From the NCBI GenBank assembly GCA_012931725.1, contig CM022949.1:55075852-55139851 (forward strand): DNA of 64,000 bases. Direction: 5' to 3'. Made by a program: the position numbers and the translations under genes. The stretch comes from Litsea cubeba. Taxonomy: Eukaryota > Streptophyta > Magnoliopsida > Laurales > Lauraceae. Under the pieces are notes generated by a model, which searched no databases, was not told the DNA's origin, and worked only from the letters and a program-made list of their open reading frames with translations. Position 1 is the stretch's first letter; each line of letters begins with the position of its first letter. Shown here one piece after another: positions 1 through 11,016 of this stretch.

Positions 1-661
1 TCAGTATCATATTCAGCCAATGATGCGAGCATGATCACTCTCAAATGACATCAAAATATTTCTATTGTCCTTATCCTTAAATGCCCTTGTACCCAAAAAA
101 ATACAACTCTGTGATCTCTTTGATATTTGGTATCAGTTTTAAAGTAGAAATAGTTTCCTGCATTGTAGGACCTTGCTTCATCTCTTCCACTTTCCTCTCT
201 TTATCTTTTTCTTTCATCTCTTCTTCTTTCCTCTCTTCTTCTTTCCTTTCTTCATCTTTCCTCTTCTTCTTTCATCTCTTCTTCTTTCCTCTCTTTCTCT
301 TTCCTCTCTTCTTCATTATTCTCTCCTTCAAGTATAATGACTATATGCTAAAAATCCTCATCAAACTTACTGTTCTTAACATTAATCTTCCTGCTTCGTG
401 AAGGACCAGGTCGTTTTCTCCTCATATTTGATAGTAGCTCTTTCATTTCGACATCCTCATAAGTCTCTTGTTGAACACCATTATGAGTATTGCCTATATG
501 AGGTAAAAGAGAGGCCATTTGCATACTCAAGCCTTCTGGAAAAGAACCCGAAGATGGTGTCCAAGCATCTTCTTCCCTAGCTTGGGTTCCACCAAAGAGA
601 GTTGTCACTTCATTGGGAAATGATAAAGACTTAGTCCTAATTATCTTTGCATCAGGGTGTC
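1..661 (-). pseudogene. Myb/SANT-like DNA-binding protein gene, 3' half (broken)
   Basis: This is the downstream half of the gene whose DNA-binding half lies at 7694-8146 on the same strand; a 7-kb insertion separates them. Reading leftwards it encodes a segment around LFGGTQAREEDAW (near 560-605), a basic stretch RKRPGPSRSRK (near 400-425), a Lys/Glu-rich stretch written by GAA-type repeats (170-325), and then residues such as ETISTLKLIPNIKE (near 113-165). Plant Myb/SANT-like proteins of the L10-interacting MYB type have this order: DNA-binding domain, linker, basic patch and a C-terminal helical module. The frame is interrupted by a stop near 348 and by a shift near 80, so I call it a pseudogene, although an intron could explain the first break. 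It runs to the window edge. The assignment is from motif resemblance. Confidence 0.6.
170..325. repeat. CTT/CT-rich low-complexity repeat
   Basis: Imperfect repeats of CTCTTCTTCTTTC-type units. On the minus strand the same bases encode the Lys/Glu-rich linker of the broken Myb/SANT-like gene, so this is probably an expanded coding microsatellite. Confidence 0.75.
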
Positions 662-1986
662 TGTCAGACCCCGACCCAGGTTTGCTTTGTTTAGCATCGT
701 TTTAGTCGATATTAGATCTAAAGTGCGATTAGATGGTGTTTAGCTTAGATTATGAGCTCGACTAGATTTTCATAGCTTTGGGGATTTTTGAGAGCCGTTG
801 AATTTAGCTTGACCCGAGTCGGGGTTGGCCCGCGTGACTCGTGTGCGTGTGGGGAGAATTTATTCTTGATTTTGAAGAATTATGATTTTTAACTCTTTTG
901 ATTTGTCAAAATAGCTCCAATAACTTTTATGTTCTCTCCGTCCTTTTTCAGCGAAAAGAATAAAACAGGTTTTTCACCTTGAAATCTGTACATGAATTCC
1001 AATATTTGTAAAATTATGTGAAAATTATATTTTTGGAAACTAGATATTTCGATGATCATTTTACTCTCTTTCGTCAATCTCATCCGGGACTTGCAAAATG
1101 GAGTTTTAAGCCCTTGAAGTGGATTGGCCCCACCCAACTCAAATATACAGCCAACGTGTGTTCTTCCCCCTCACTTTCACTTGCATGTTTTTCAAACCAG
1201 TCAAGAGCCGAGAGAAACCAACCATTCTTCACTACTTCTCTCCTTTGCATGTTGAGCTTACTTTGAGTCCACCAAACTCTTTCTCATCTTTCAAGCTTTC
1301 TATTGTTACCATTTTCAAAGGATTTCAGCTAGGATCATCTCCTCTTTGAGACTTTTCTCCTTGGATAGAGCTTCTAGAGGTAAGCAATGGCTTCCATCTT
1401 CCAACCATGGCTTTGTGGAGTCCATTAGAGCTCCAATATAATGCATGCAAGGCTTCCTAAGGAGGAACCCTTTCTTTTTCAAAAATTTCTTTGATTTTGA
1501 GCTCTTTTCTTGGGGCTTCTTGGAGATTGGAAGTTCAACTATAGAGAGGTGTGTTAGGAGATCTTTTGAGTGCGTTTTGAGCCAAGGAAGTGATTGAATG
1601 AAATATGAATGTGCATGCAATGATTTGTGGATTTTTAGCTTGATTTCTTGTTTTGATCTTCATCATGTTTAATATTGCTTTACTTTGAAGTTTAGTTTAC
1701 TAAACACATGTTTTAATGCTCATATGTTTTTGTTCATTTCCACTTAATTCTGTTTTGAGAATTGTTTCATTGAAATTGGAATTTTTATGCATGGATTGTT
1801 AGAAGTGGAACTTGGAATGGAGGAGGTTTGGTTGATAATTTTTGGAGTGATTGTTTTGAATGGATGAATGATGAAAATGAGGAGCTTGTAGGCTCAGTTT
1901 ATTGCAGGGAAGTGCTAGGTTGGAAGGAGAAATGTTGGAGAAGAGAAGGAGTTGAAAACAGCTTCAAAAATGTAATTTTCGCGGAG

Positions 1987-2250
1987 GGTCGGTCAGCTGG
2001 TGGTCAGCCGTCAACTAGCCGACAGGTGACTGGCAAGTGACCAAACCAGTTTGCTTCCAATTCCAGAGAGCTGCAAATCCCTATTTCTGAAGTGTCGGTT
2101 AACCGACAGGTAACCGACACCATTTTGGTTCCAATTCCAATAAGCTGTTTTCCCTGTTCCTGATGGGTCGCCTAGCTGTCGGTCAGCAGTCGGCTAACTG
2201 ACTTGACTGTTGTCAGCTAACTGACAGCAATCCGACAGGTGACCGAATTT
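1987..2250. repeat. Cluster of GTCGGT/ACCGAC palindromes inside LTR
   Basis: Repeated short inverted motifs such as GTCGGTTAACCGAC, GTCGGTCAG and CTAACTGAC can fold into several small hairpins. Comparable clusters occur in the LTRs at 36620-36760, 49285-49600 and 50760-50970/57110-57310. Confidence 0.7.
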
Positions 2251-4059
2251 CACTCATATTTTTAGAAATGAAGAGAAAGGTGGGGTGTTCTATCCCAATC
2301 AACTCTGGACCCTTCCTGGTCGATGTGTACATCTTGCTATTTTAAATATCGTTGAAAAACGAGCACCATCTAAACGAATGAACGACATGGGATCTCAAAG
2401 TGCATACTAACTCGACGATTACGGTCCCCAGGGTATTGATGAGGATGTGTGACATGGATCTGTGATTTCTAAACTAAAACCTCATTTTCCAATTCGTATC
2501 GTTTTGAAAAGAATGTTTCCAAGGTTTTGATTACAACCTCATTTGGGAATCATAGCATGAATCGTGTTTTCATACACATCGTGTCAAGACTACTATTTCA
2601 TGAATTTTCATGAGCAAGTGTGTGTGTCCATGATATAGTGTGAGTAGTTCCCAAATATAAATGTATAGAGTATTTGTTTTGAAAGTTCGTGTGTATTTTC
2701 TTGTCGGCACCACTCAGCTTGGACGACCCTGTCGGTTTGATCAACCGCCTTGGGTCCTCAAATCTTCTTGCTAACTGCAGCTTGGAATATCGTGCGTGTT
2801 TATTTAGCCCGTTCCGCGGCGGGGCTCGTGTGTGATGCTCAGCTATACTGGGTTACTATAATTATATGATTGTGTCTCCCCTTCACTTTGTGTGACGGAG
2901 AATTATTATCGTGAGTGCTCTTGTCACTTCGTGTGACGGAGAATATAGCTTCGTGTGGTTGCCAAGGTATTGTTTTCGAATGGTCTTCTTGAATTATCGT
3001 CTAATATTATAAATGATATTTTCTTTGATTTGCTTTGTTTTATTCGGCTTATCTCTATCGTACATGTTTTTATTAATTTCAAAAACCAGACCGTCGTGTC
3101 CGACCCTTTCGTTTTGGTGCTCAGATCCAGGTTTCGTTGCGCCTGAGGAGGAGCATGAGGAAGCAGCTGTTGAGCCGCCTGTTGAATGTGAGTGGTAGCC
3201 CAGCGATTGTGGACCGCGCATTCGGCACACGGTGACTACTGAGGTCGGTGGACGTGAGAGTCCATGGGGTCCGACACTTTCGTGACCGGTGGCGAAGCGG
3301 GTATCAATATTTTTGAGTGGGTGTGCCGGATTTTCTATTTTACGTGGGATTCCAAGTGGTGATTCGGAGATCGACCTTCGCAAGTAAAAAGGAAATCAAC
3401 TTCTTTCAAGTTTCCACTGCACATATATTTAAGAAAAGAGACAGGTTTTTGAAATGCTGTAAAAGATGATTTCATTTGTTTTGTCGTGAAAGGCGATGTT
3501 TGCCGTGAAAGGCGATTTTTGGCATTTATAACCGATTTTTGGCATTTATTGCCGATTTACAATTCTTATCAATAGTGAAAGACAAGAGTTGTGATTTTTT
3601 TGTCTCTTTTAGACAAATACAAACTACAATGAAAAGTAAGAAAAGGAGGATCTAACTTTTCAGGAGATTGTGGGGTACTCGTTCAGATTGATGGTCATGA
3701 GCCATATGTGGACTTTGCCATCATCCATGCAGATGAGAACAGATAATGCTTTTCATTCGCTTGGCTTGGCTATGACCTCAGATTTTTAGAGGACAAAGAC
3801 AAAAAGGAGGTCTTATGTCCAATAAAAAACTAAGTAGGCGGGCTGAAAAGCCACGTCTAAGCCATTGGAAGCAGAAGGAGAAGGCAAAGGACCTTGGGGG
3901 GAGTGCCCCCCAAGGGACTTTTGTCACCTTGTAGCAGTGGTCGGTGCAGAACTTCAACAGAGTTTTCTCTATTTTTCTGATTTGATCTCTGGTTTTTTCC
4001 GGATATTTTCTGATGATTGCTTGGATTTTCCTCATCTGGATTTCTTTGTAATACTCTCC

Positions 4060-4067
4060 TATTTATA
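4060..4067 (-). promoter_or_regulatory. TATA box of the solo Tat-like LTR
   Basis: TATAAATA on the minus strand, in the position equivalent to 39310-39317 of the 5' LTR at 37578. This is the likely core promoter of the retroelement; activity of this solo copy is unknown. Confidence 0.5.
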
Positions 4068-5308
4068 GGCCTTTGGTAGTCATTTAGGAGAGTTTATGGG
4101 CTTTTATTGTCATTAAGCCGTATAATGGGAGGAGTTACAAGATTTATTTCTTTATTTTGTAACTCCTTTTCCTTGGCTTATGATTGGCCAGTGGAGATTA
4201 AGGGCATTTGATCGCCTTTAATACCCATGATGGGAGGAGTTTCATGGTTTAAATGCCATGAAACCTTTGACTTGTAACTCCCGAATGCTTACTTCTGATT
4301 GGGCCATTCAAAGTAATAAATTAATGACTGCAATAAAGCTAGTCAATTAACTGCATTAAGTGGTCACCGAGCAGTTGAAGAGTCGCGGGCCGTGCCGCGT
4401 CTTTTAGAATTCTTCTGGTGATGATCATCGATGGATCTTCATGCTGATCGACATCGGATGACCATGTAATTTCAGACATTGATTGCTAACAGCGGGCCGG
4501 TGACATCTGTCCTGTCGATTTCTCGATCGATCGGGTGGAAAGTGCACTTTTTTTGTCGACCGGTTGGTGATCAATGGTGATTTTGATACTCTTGAAGACG
4601 GATCCGTGATTTTGACGGATGTCAACGAATCTGGTGCCTCAAAAGTCTGAATTTTGGTAAATCACAGGAGCCGGAAGCTTCGAAACGCGAAAAGGGACGG
4701 AAAACGAGTCTTACGGGGTAAATACGGCGGCCCGGATCTCCATGGTCGCCGGCGACCATGGGCTAGGGTCACCGGCTGCGACCTAGGGGGATTTTTTCCC
4801 TTCGGTCGTCGTTTTTCAGCCATTTCGTGGTCTTTTATGTTTCTTTTTTCTTCTGTATTTTTCTTGAAATTTTTGCACATTTGTTAGCTTGATTTCCTTG
4901 TAGAAGACTTGATGAGAATCCTTGCATTTTGGAGTTTCCAATTTTCCAGGAAAGCCGAAGACTTTGTCGAGTAGAGCTGCCGATTTTCTGTCAGAAGCCG
5001 AAACTGGGTCAAACTATGTCGGAATGACCTAAAATCTGAGGTGAAGCCTCCTGAGAAATAAATAAGACCAACCACAGGCTTTTGTTTGAGTTTTGAAGCC
5101 GTATGGGGTCCTGTCGTCAGTAGATTTGATTCTGTCACGAGGAAGATGTCGCGCTTTGATGTGCGGTCAACCAATGTCCAATTGACCTGAAATTTGACAT
5201 GGAACCTATTGGAGTCATTTTGAGATGATTCACAGGCTTTGTCTTGGAAACCATGGTCCCCGGCGGCTTCGCCGCCGAGAGGCCTAATTTGGCTTCGGAG
5301 AGTCAAAG

Positions 5309-6788
5309 TAGGGGTGTACATCGGGTCAGGTCCCAGGTTATCGGACCGGGTTTGACCCGACCCGATTATTTTATGCACAATGGAAACCCGACCGAATGCC
5401 CGGTATTTTATAGTCGGGTTAACCGGGTTCGGGTTCCCGGGTTTGTCGGGTTACCGGACCGGGTTTGACCTGACCCGGTTTAGCCCTTTGAGAATTTTTC
5501 TGCCCTTTTGAAATATATCCATTACTAACAATACTGTGCATGGCAATAAGATATTGTTTTAACTTTTAAGACTTTAAGAGGACATGGAATTTTGAAATTC
5601 TTGTGGCGGTTCTGATAAGGATTTTAAGGGATGAATAGGCAGTTAGGCGCTTACTCACTTAGGCAGTTGGGTTGTTTGCTTCCCACTGTAAAAACTAAAA
5701 AAGTGGAAAATGTAAAACACTTCAACACCCAGGTTTGGAATGCAACGACTTTCACTTTCAAGAAACTGCTCAATGCTAGTAGAGATGTGCATCTCTCCAA
5801 CAAAAATAGAGAGAAAGGAAGAAAAACAAGAGAAGATAAATTGACAAAATGGCACATCTCTTCTACAGAATGAGATACAGAGCAACAAAATTAACTCATG
5901 AAAGTGGACTCCATCTTTGCCTGACAAAAAGGTGATACAAAAACCCAAACAAAAACATGAGACCATAACAGAACCCACATCAGAAATCTAACAAAAACCC
6001 ATTTCACATCATCATCAGACATGCTAAAGGCACTATAAAATGCAAACAAAACCTTCAAAAACATTAAAAAAAATAAAAAAGCTTCAACCTTTAACAAACT
6101 CCACAGTCCACGCTCCAAAAATCATCATCAGACATGTTAAACCAAATCACCATTCACCATCTAACAAACTCCACACTCCAAAAACCCAAACACACAGTGA
6201 CTGAATCACTGAATCAGCACCAAAAGGATTTTTGATATGATGATGGGATCAGCTAATGCCTAATAAAAGGTCCACACCACGAAACCCTCAAGTCAAGAAG
6301 AAGCAAGAGGGAAAGGGGGGAGAGACTGAGATTGGATCTGAATTCTGAAGGGCAGCATTGTAAAAAAGCAAAAGGATTGGAGGAAAAAGAAGAGAAACTC
6401 ACCTGATCGGCTGATCCAAGATGAGTAGACGATGACGAGTCAACGATGCCGACGAAGAACGGAAGACGTGTGGGTTCGGGACTTAGGGTTTATTCTCCTT
6501 TGTGACTGTCTGTGTCTTCGTTTCCACTTTCCACAAAACTTTATTTCAACTGCATCAGCTAATTAGTACATAAATTTTTTTTTTCATTTTTTTTATAACC
6601 GGGTTATCGGGTGACCTGATAACCCGATTAACAAATCTTTCTTAACCCGGGACCCGGTCCAGATTAGTATGTGCCGGGTCGGGTTTGACCCGATCCGGTA
6701 TAAGACCATGTTCCACCCGCCAGAATACGACCGGGCGGGGTCGGGTCACCGGGTCGGACCGGGTTTCCAAACCCAATGTACACCCCTA
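5309..6788. mobile_element. Non-autonomous hAT transposon
   Basis: A perfect 8-bp duplication AGTCAAAG (5301-5308 and 6789-6796) flanks inverted ends TAGGGGTGTACATCGGGT and, reversed from the right, TAGGGGTGTACATTGGGT. Both facts are typical of hAT elements. Subterminal repeats of ACCGGGTTTGACCCG-like units lie at both ends (5320-5480 and 6595-6770). The 1480 bp hold no transposase. The minus strand near 6400-6540 looks like a first untranslated exon ending in a GTGAG splice donor, so this is probably an internal-deletion derivative of an autonomous hAT. Confidence 0.9.
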
Positions 6789-7693
6789 AGTCAAAGTCTG
6801 GTCAAATGTTGTCGAAATGACATGAAACTTGACGTGTAGCCCTTTGTAAGCATCTTGAAGCCGCCCATGTGCTCTGTTTGATGAGTGATGGCCTCGGAGG
6901 TTCTCGCCACCGAGAGGCTTGATTTAGCTGTTTGAGGGTTGATGTAGGGTCAAACGTTGTCGGTTTGATTTGGAACTTAGCGTGGAGCCTTTTGGATGTA
7001 TTTTGGGACCATCAAAAGGCTCCGATCAAAGATTTAGTGTCTTCAATGCTGTCGCCGCTGGGAGCTCCTACTCAGCTGCCGGAGGAGTGAAGTTAGGCCA
7101 AATGATTTTGAAATGGCTCGAAACTTCATGTATACTCCTCTCTTGGCTGTCTTGAAGGATCTTGCAGTTTTTGTTTGATTCTGACAATATTTGGTTTTTT
7201 GGAAGTAGTATTGCCTATTTATAGTAGGTTGCGGCTTCATGTAGCTTTTTTGAGGTTGAAGAGGCAAAGTGACATTTTTGGTGTCAACAGTGATGTCCTC
7301 TAGACATCGGGTTGGGACTTGAGATGCGAAACATTTTGGAAATTGACCAGCTAACTTTTTGGAAACTTTGTTATTAGCTTTTGTTGGCTATCTTTTGGGA
7401 AATGTAAAACTTAACTTATGTTTGTTTGGTGTGTCGCACAATTTTAAACTTGAATCTATGGGCATGCTAGTTATGTTTCTCTCTCTGACATGAGTTCTTT
7501 ATATACTCTATCTCATGTGTGACTTGTGTGTTTACTACACGCTTCCGCAATTCTATCCTTGTGTGTGATTGTGGGATGATTCGTGTGGAATCCTCACCGC
7601 GGGAACCTGTGGGAAAACAACCAAGAAAATTTTATAACATGCCGCGGCGCCGGCTCGGGGCCTAGGGTCCCGATCCGGGGTCGTGACAGTGTC

Positions 7694-8146
7694 CCCACAC
7701 CAAATGATATAAATTTAGTTAATAAATATAAAAGAGGATTTTACATACTATTAAATTCTATAAAATGTAAAAATATATTACCTTTAGATATCCGTCCCAT
7801 CTCTCGGGCTCCATTGTAATTGTCTGAGTTGCTTCGTTATATCCTACACCGATTTGCCCACATAAGGTTGTCCAAGCATTATGCTGTTTTCTCATTAGAT
7901 CCCATTGATTTTTTAATTTCTTTTGTCCATAAAATAGCCCAATTTTCACCTTAAAACCCTCGATAATCTTTGTCCATGATTGTGCTTTAAAATTTGAGCC
8001 TGGTCTTCCACCTTGCAATACTTCTTCAATGCATAGATCCAAGAAAATCTTCTTCATATTTTTTGACCAAACAACCCTACTTGTCTCAGCTTTTTCCTTA
8101 CCCTTATAATTAAGATGGAGCCATTCTTTCGGCCATCTAAACGTCC
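7694..8146 (-). pseudogene. Myb/SANT-like DNA-binding protein gene, 5' half
   Basis: An exon following a TTTCTTTTAG acceptor encodes WSKNMKKIFLDLCIEE, then KIIEGFKVKIGLFYGQKKLK, then the motif NQWDLMRKQHNAWTTLCGQI and PERWDGYLK. The spaced Trp residues and the final W-D-x-Y-L-K are the signature of the plant Myb/SANT-like (Myb_DNA-bind_3) domain. That domain is found in L10-interacting MYB-type proteins and in the accessory proteins of some plant transposons. The reading frame stays open through 7758. A splice donor GTAAT follows YLK, but I see no good acceptor before the retroelement junction. The rest of the gene is at 1-661. Regulation is not visible. It may be a host gene or an old transposon-derived copy. 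Confidence 0.7.
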
Positions 8147-8987
8147 CTAAAAGAAATTGTGTTTAATTGGCCATATCATTTCACAAATACTTCACACTAG
8201 TCAAACATTCAGATGGAGACCTCAAAATGGTAAAGTAGAGCCTATGCTAACACATGTAAGTAACCAGCTATATTATAAAAAAAATAAATGTATAGTTGTT
8301 AACTTGGCATTTAAAAATATTATGTTTCTTTGCTAGAATTTTGAATAATTAGTCACATGAAAAGTAGGAAGTAGGATACTAATAAGTACTTGTGTGCTAC
8401 ATTTCTAGTAGTAATTAGTTTTATTACTGCCTTATATGTATATGTGCATTGTCGTTGTCTCCAAGTACATTTAACATTGATTGTGCGTTGCAAACATCAG
8501 TGACGCTGTGCAATCAAAAGTTGAATCACTTTGCAGTTCATTTATTCCTCATCAAATCTTTTATGAATGTAGGAATCAAATGTGTGTCATTCTATGATAT
8601 GTTCTTACATCAAAGCATTTTTATGTCTTTTGAAGACGATAGATGGGCAACTACTGCGAGCATTGGAATGAAACTCCCTGCAGATATTAAGATTACTTGG
8701 AGCTCATTTACCTGGCTTTATTATGTGGAAACCCACCTTGTAGTGGTAGTGGTGATGGAAATTAGAAATCAATAAATGCGATGGAAGTATAGCTACAAAA
8801 TTATGTGGCTTATTTTCAAAAGCTATGGCTTTCCATGATTCGTAGAAAGCCAAAACAAGCTCAAGCTGAATGTAATTTCTTTCTTAGAACTTAAAAGACA
8901 TTAACCATAAATTTGGATGCAGTAAAATAAAAAAAATAACGCAAAAAACGCAAAACACGCTTGTTGATGGTTAAAGGACTCAGAGGT
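8147..8987. other. Unassigned, AT-rich; no gene recognised
   Basis: This is the region upstream of the Myb/SANT-like exon. It may hold its intron or 5' part. I see no convincing coding exon, RNA gene or transposon end here. Confidence 0.4.
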
Positions 8988-8995
8988 CATACGGA

Positions 8996-9442
8996 CATGG
9001 GCGGATCTAGGGGGTGCCGGGGGTGGCTGCAGCCCACCCCAACTCCCCAACTTTCTAAAAAAAAAAAAAAAATGGTGCTTGAATGCGAGTCATTCTTGTC
9101 AATCAGTTGATGCTAGCAAGCCTCTATAGTCTATATGGATTAGATGTCGAGATGCTCAGACTCCATCATAGAGCTTCAATCAATATTTGGTCATACTGAG
9201 CATGAACATGAGTGGTATTAGTCCCTTTTGAAAAAGTATTCAGGATAACTACTAGTTGCTGAATAGTTGGATGACTAGTTATCCAAGATTAATTTGATGA
9301 CTCCCAAAAAAAAAATTGGATGACTCCCATTTTGTTACCTCCAATTAATTTGCCACTATTACCTACCAAATTTTTTTTTTAATTTGGCAGTGATATTAGT
9401 AGTAGCAGCCCTTCCTTACTTATAATCCTGAATCCGCCCCTG
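8996..9442. mobile_element. hAT-type MITE
   Basis: 447 bp between perfect 8-bp duplications CATACGGA (8988-8995 and 9443-9450). The ends are CATGGGCGGATCTAGG and, reversed from the right, CAGGGGCGGATTCAGG, the GGGGCGGATYCAGG terminus common in plant hAT MITEs. There is no coding sequence. Confidence 0.9.
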
Positions 9443-9450
9443 CATACGGA

Positions 9451-10439
9451 AAACACGTTTGTTGAAATGAGTAGTCCTCAAATAGTTCAAGTCTTAGTTA
9501 ACTGGACCTCAGGACAGATGGAATTGACAAATGACTCACTCACGAGCAATAACGGGCAAAACTAGCAAAACAGGACCAAGATAGGGACTGGACAAAGCCT
9601 AAGGTCACTAACCAGTTGAACAACATTTTGGCATGAAATGGTCCACCCACCCGAGGTCGGTAAAAGAGGTTCGAGTTGAATCTAGGTGGCTGAGGAGGTG
9701 GCCACCAACCCGATGCACCACAACCGTGGATCCTGTCACTAAAGGGGAAAGTAAGGCAAAGACTACTACTTGCTAGACCCCCAAGTGCAACTCACAATTC
9801 TTACTGCGATGCTAAGGTCGGGTACGATATCGTTTGCGTTAGGAATCACTACTAAACTTATAAAAGAGGCATACAACGAGTACGCGAATAAACGAGTACC
9901 AAGATATTGGACATGGTTGATTATTCTGATTTAGTAAAGGAACCATTACAAATTGTTAACCTAAGTCTCGGGCTGTCGTTGATATGCTAGGGTAGTGAGG
10001 TTCGGCCTTACCTGTACTTAGGATCCTGATGTTGAGGATGAGGTTCTTGAGTGTTGACAATAGTGTTCGGCACCTCAAAGCCCTAATTACATGCATCCCC
10101 AACTTCAAAATACACCAACATACCCCCGGCCAACCCTCGGGAATGAATGAATCCTCAAACATCTCCCCACAACATTACAAGTCTGTTAATTAACTAAGAC
10201 TTGGTTATTGGTCTCAATTCTATATACTATTGTTCATAGTTATGGTCCAAAAGAACCGCGCTTAAAGGGTACCTTGTATTGATCGAAGTTCAAACTTGTA
10301 ATTTTGTGAACTTAACTTAAATTTCAAGGAAATATAATATATTTGATGTATTTTTTCAAACATCATTAATGTTATTTTAATTATTTATTTTTATTAATTT
10401 ATCTATTTTAATGGAATTGGTCCAAGAGTCTAAGTCCAA
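9451..10439. other. Unassigned intergenic sequence
   Basis: No open frame, repeat or terminal structure that I can support. Confidence 0.4.
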
Positions 10440-10700
10440 GTCTGTGTCCATCCAAGTCCAACTTAAAAAAAAAAAAAAGGGGGGGGAGGAGAGCCGTGGG
10501 CCGCCCACGAGCCGCATGGCCCAAGCCCAGCTGGGGCACTCCCCAGCACGGCACAACCAGGGCCATGCTGGGCCTACCCCAAAAGATTGGGCACAGCACG
10601 GCCCGTATACTTTTCATGGGCAGTGCCGGCACAGCCCGAGCACGACACGGCCTGGTCATTAGTCTGGCACGACCCAGATTTACATGCCTTGTAGTGGCCT
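10440..10700. repeat. GC-rich GGCACGGCCC-type repeat, likely hAT remnant end
   Basis: An A-run followed by a G-run (10466-10489) leads into degenerate repeats of CAGCACGGC, GGGCACAGCACGGCCCG and GCACGACACGG, ending near ACCCAGATTTACATGCCTTG. Such repeats are typical subterminal sequence of one group of plant hAT elements. I could not find the matching other end or a duplication. Confidence 0.4.
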
Positions 10701-10988
10701 ATCCTAGATACAAATTTTCTCAGACCGTTGGATATTATATTTTTACCAGGAAAAAATTGAAAAATGAATAAATTTAAAAATTCTCAAGAGAAGTATAACT
10801 TAACCATGAATCCAACAATGAGAGTTACACCAATTCAACTGAGATTTGGTTCATGTACAAAGCAAACATTTTACATGTACGTGTTTGAGCAGGTTGGATT
10901 TTAAAAAGACATGGCCCAATTTTTTTATTTAGAGGTTTAGCCAGGAGTTGAACCCTTCAAGTGAAGTCATGCTTACATGGCACGTAAA

Positions 10989-11016
10989 GGAGAGAGAGAG
11001 AGAGAGAGAGAGAGAG
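10989..11016. repeat. (GA)n microsatellite
   Basis: An uninterrupted run of about 14 GA units. Confidence 0.95.

Larger units (their letters stand above)
3237..7289 (-). mobile_element. Solo LTR of the Tat-like Ty3/gypsy family, inverted
   Basis: On the minus strand it begins TGTTGACACCAAAAATGTCA at 7289 and ends near 3237. It matches, in opposite orientation and over its whole length, the 5' LTR at 37578-40117. Shared landmarks are the TATA region, the run around TTGTCACCTTG, the repeated GGCATTTATNGCCGA motif and the terminal GTCCACCGACCTC. Without the hAT element inside it, it is about 2.56 kb against 2.54 kb for the other copy. There is no internal coding region, so it is a solo LTR. The right flank GTGAT (7290-7294) and left flank GTGAC (3232-3236) agree at 4 of 5 bases, so the left boundary is uncertain by a few bases. 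Confidence 0.8.
662..7688 (+). mobile_element. Solo LTR, Tekay-like Ty3/gypsy type, with nested insertions
   Basis: The element starts TGTCAGACCCCGACCC and ends GGGGTCGTGACA (TG...CA) and is flanked by perfect 5-bp duplications GTGTC at 657-661 and 7689-7693. Removing the nested element at about 3237-7289 leaves about 2.97 kb with no gag or pol coding, close to the 3.0 kb of the similar LTR at 48196-58676. I therefore read it as a solo LTR left by recombination. Its terminus resembles the GACGTGACA ends of the elements at 25323-35527 and 48196-58676, which suggests the same broad lineage. It sits inside a Myb/SANT-like gene. The family name is an inference; the boundaries and duplication are seen directly. 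Confidence 0.82.

Noticed and set aside
81..401. Plus-strand frame rich in Phe/Ser/Leu suggesting a membrane protein
   Set aside because: It is the complement of the GAA-type repeat coding in the Myb/SANT-like gene.
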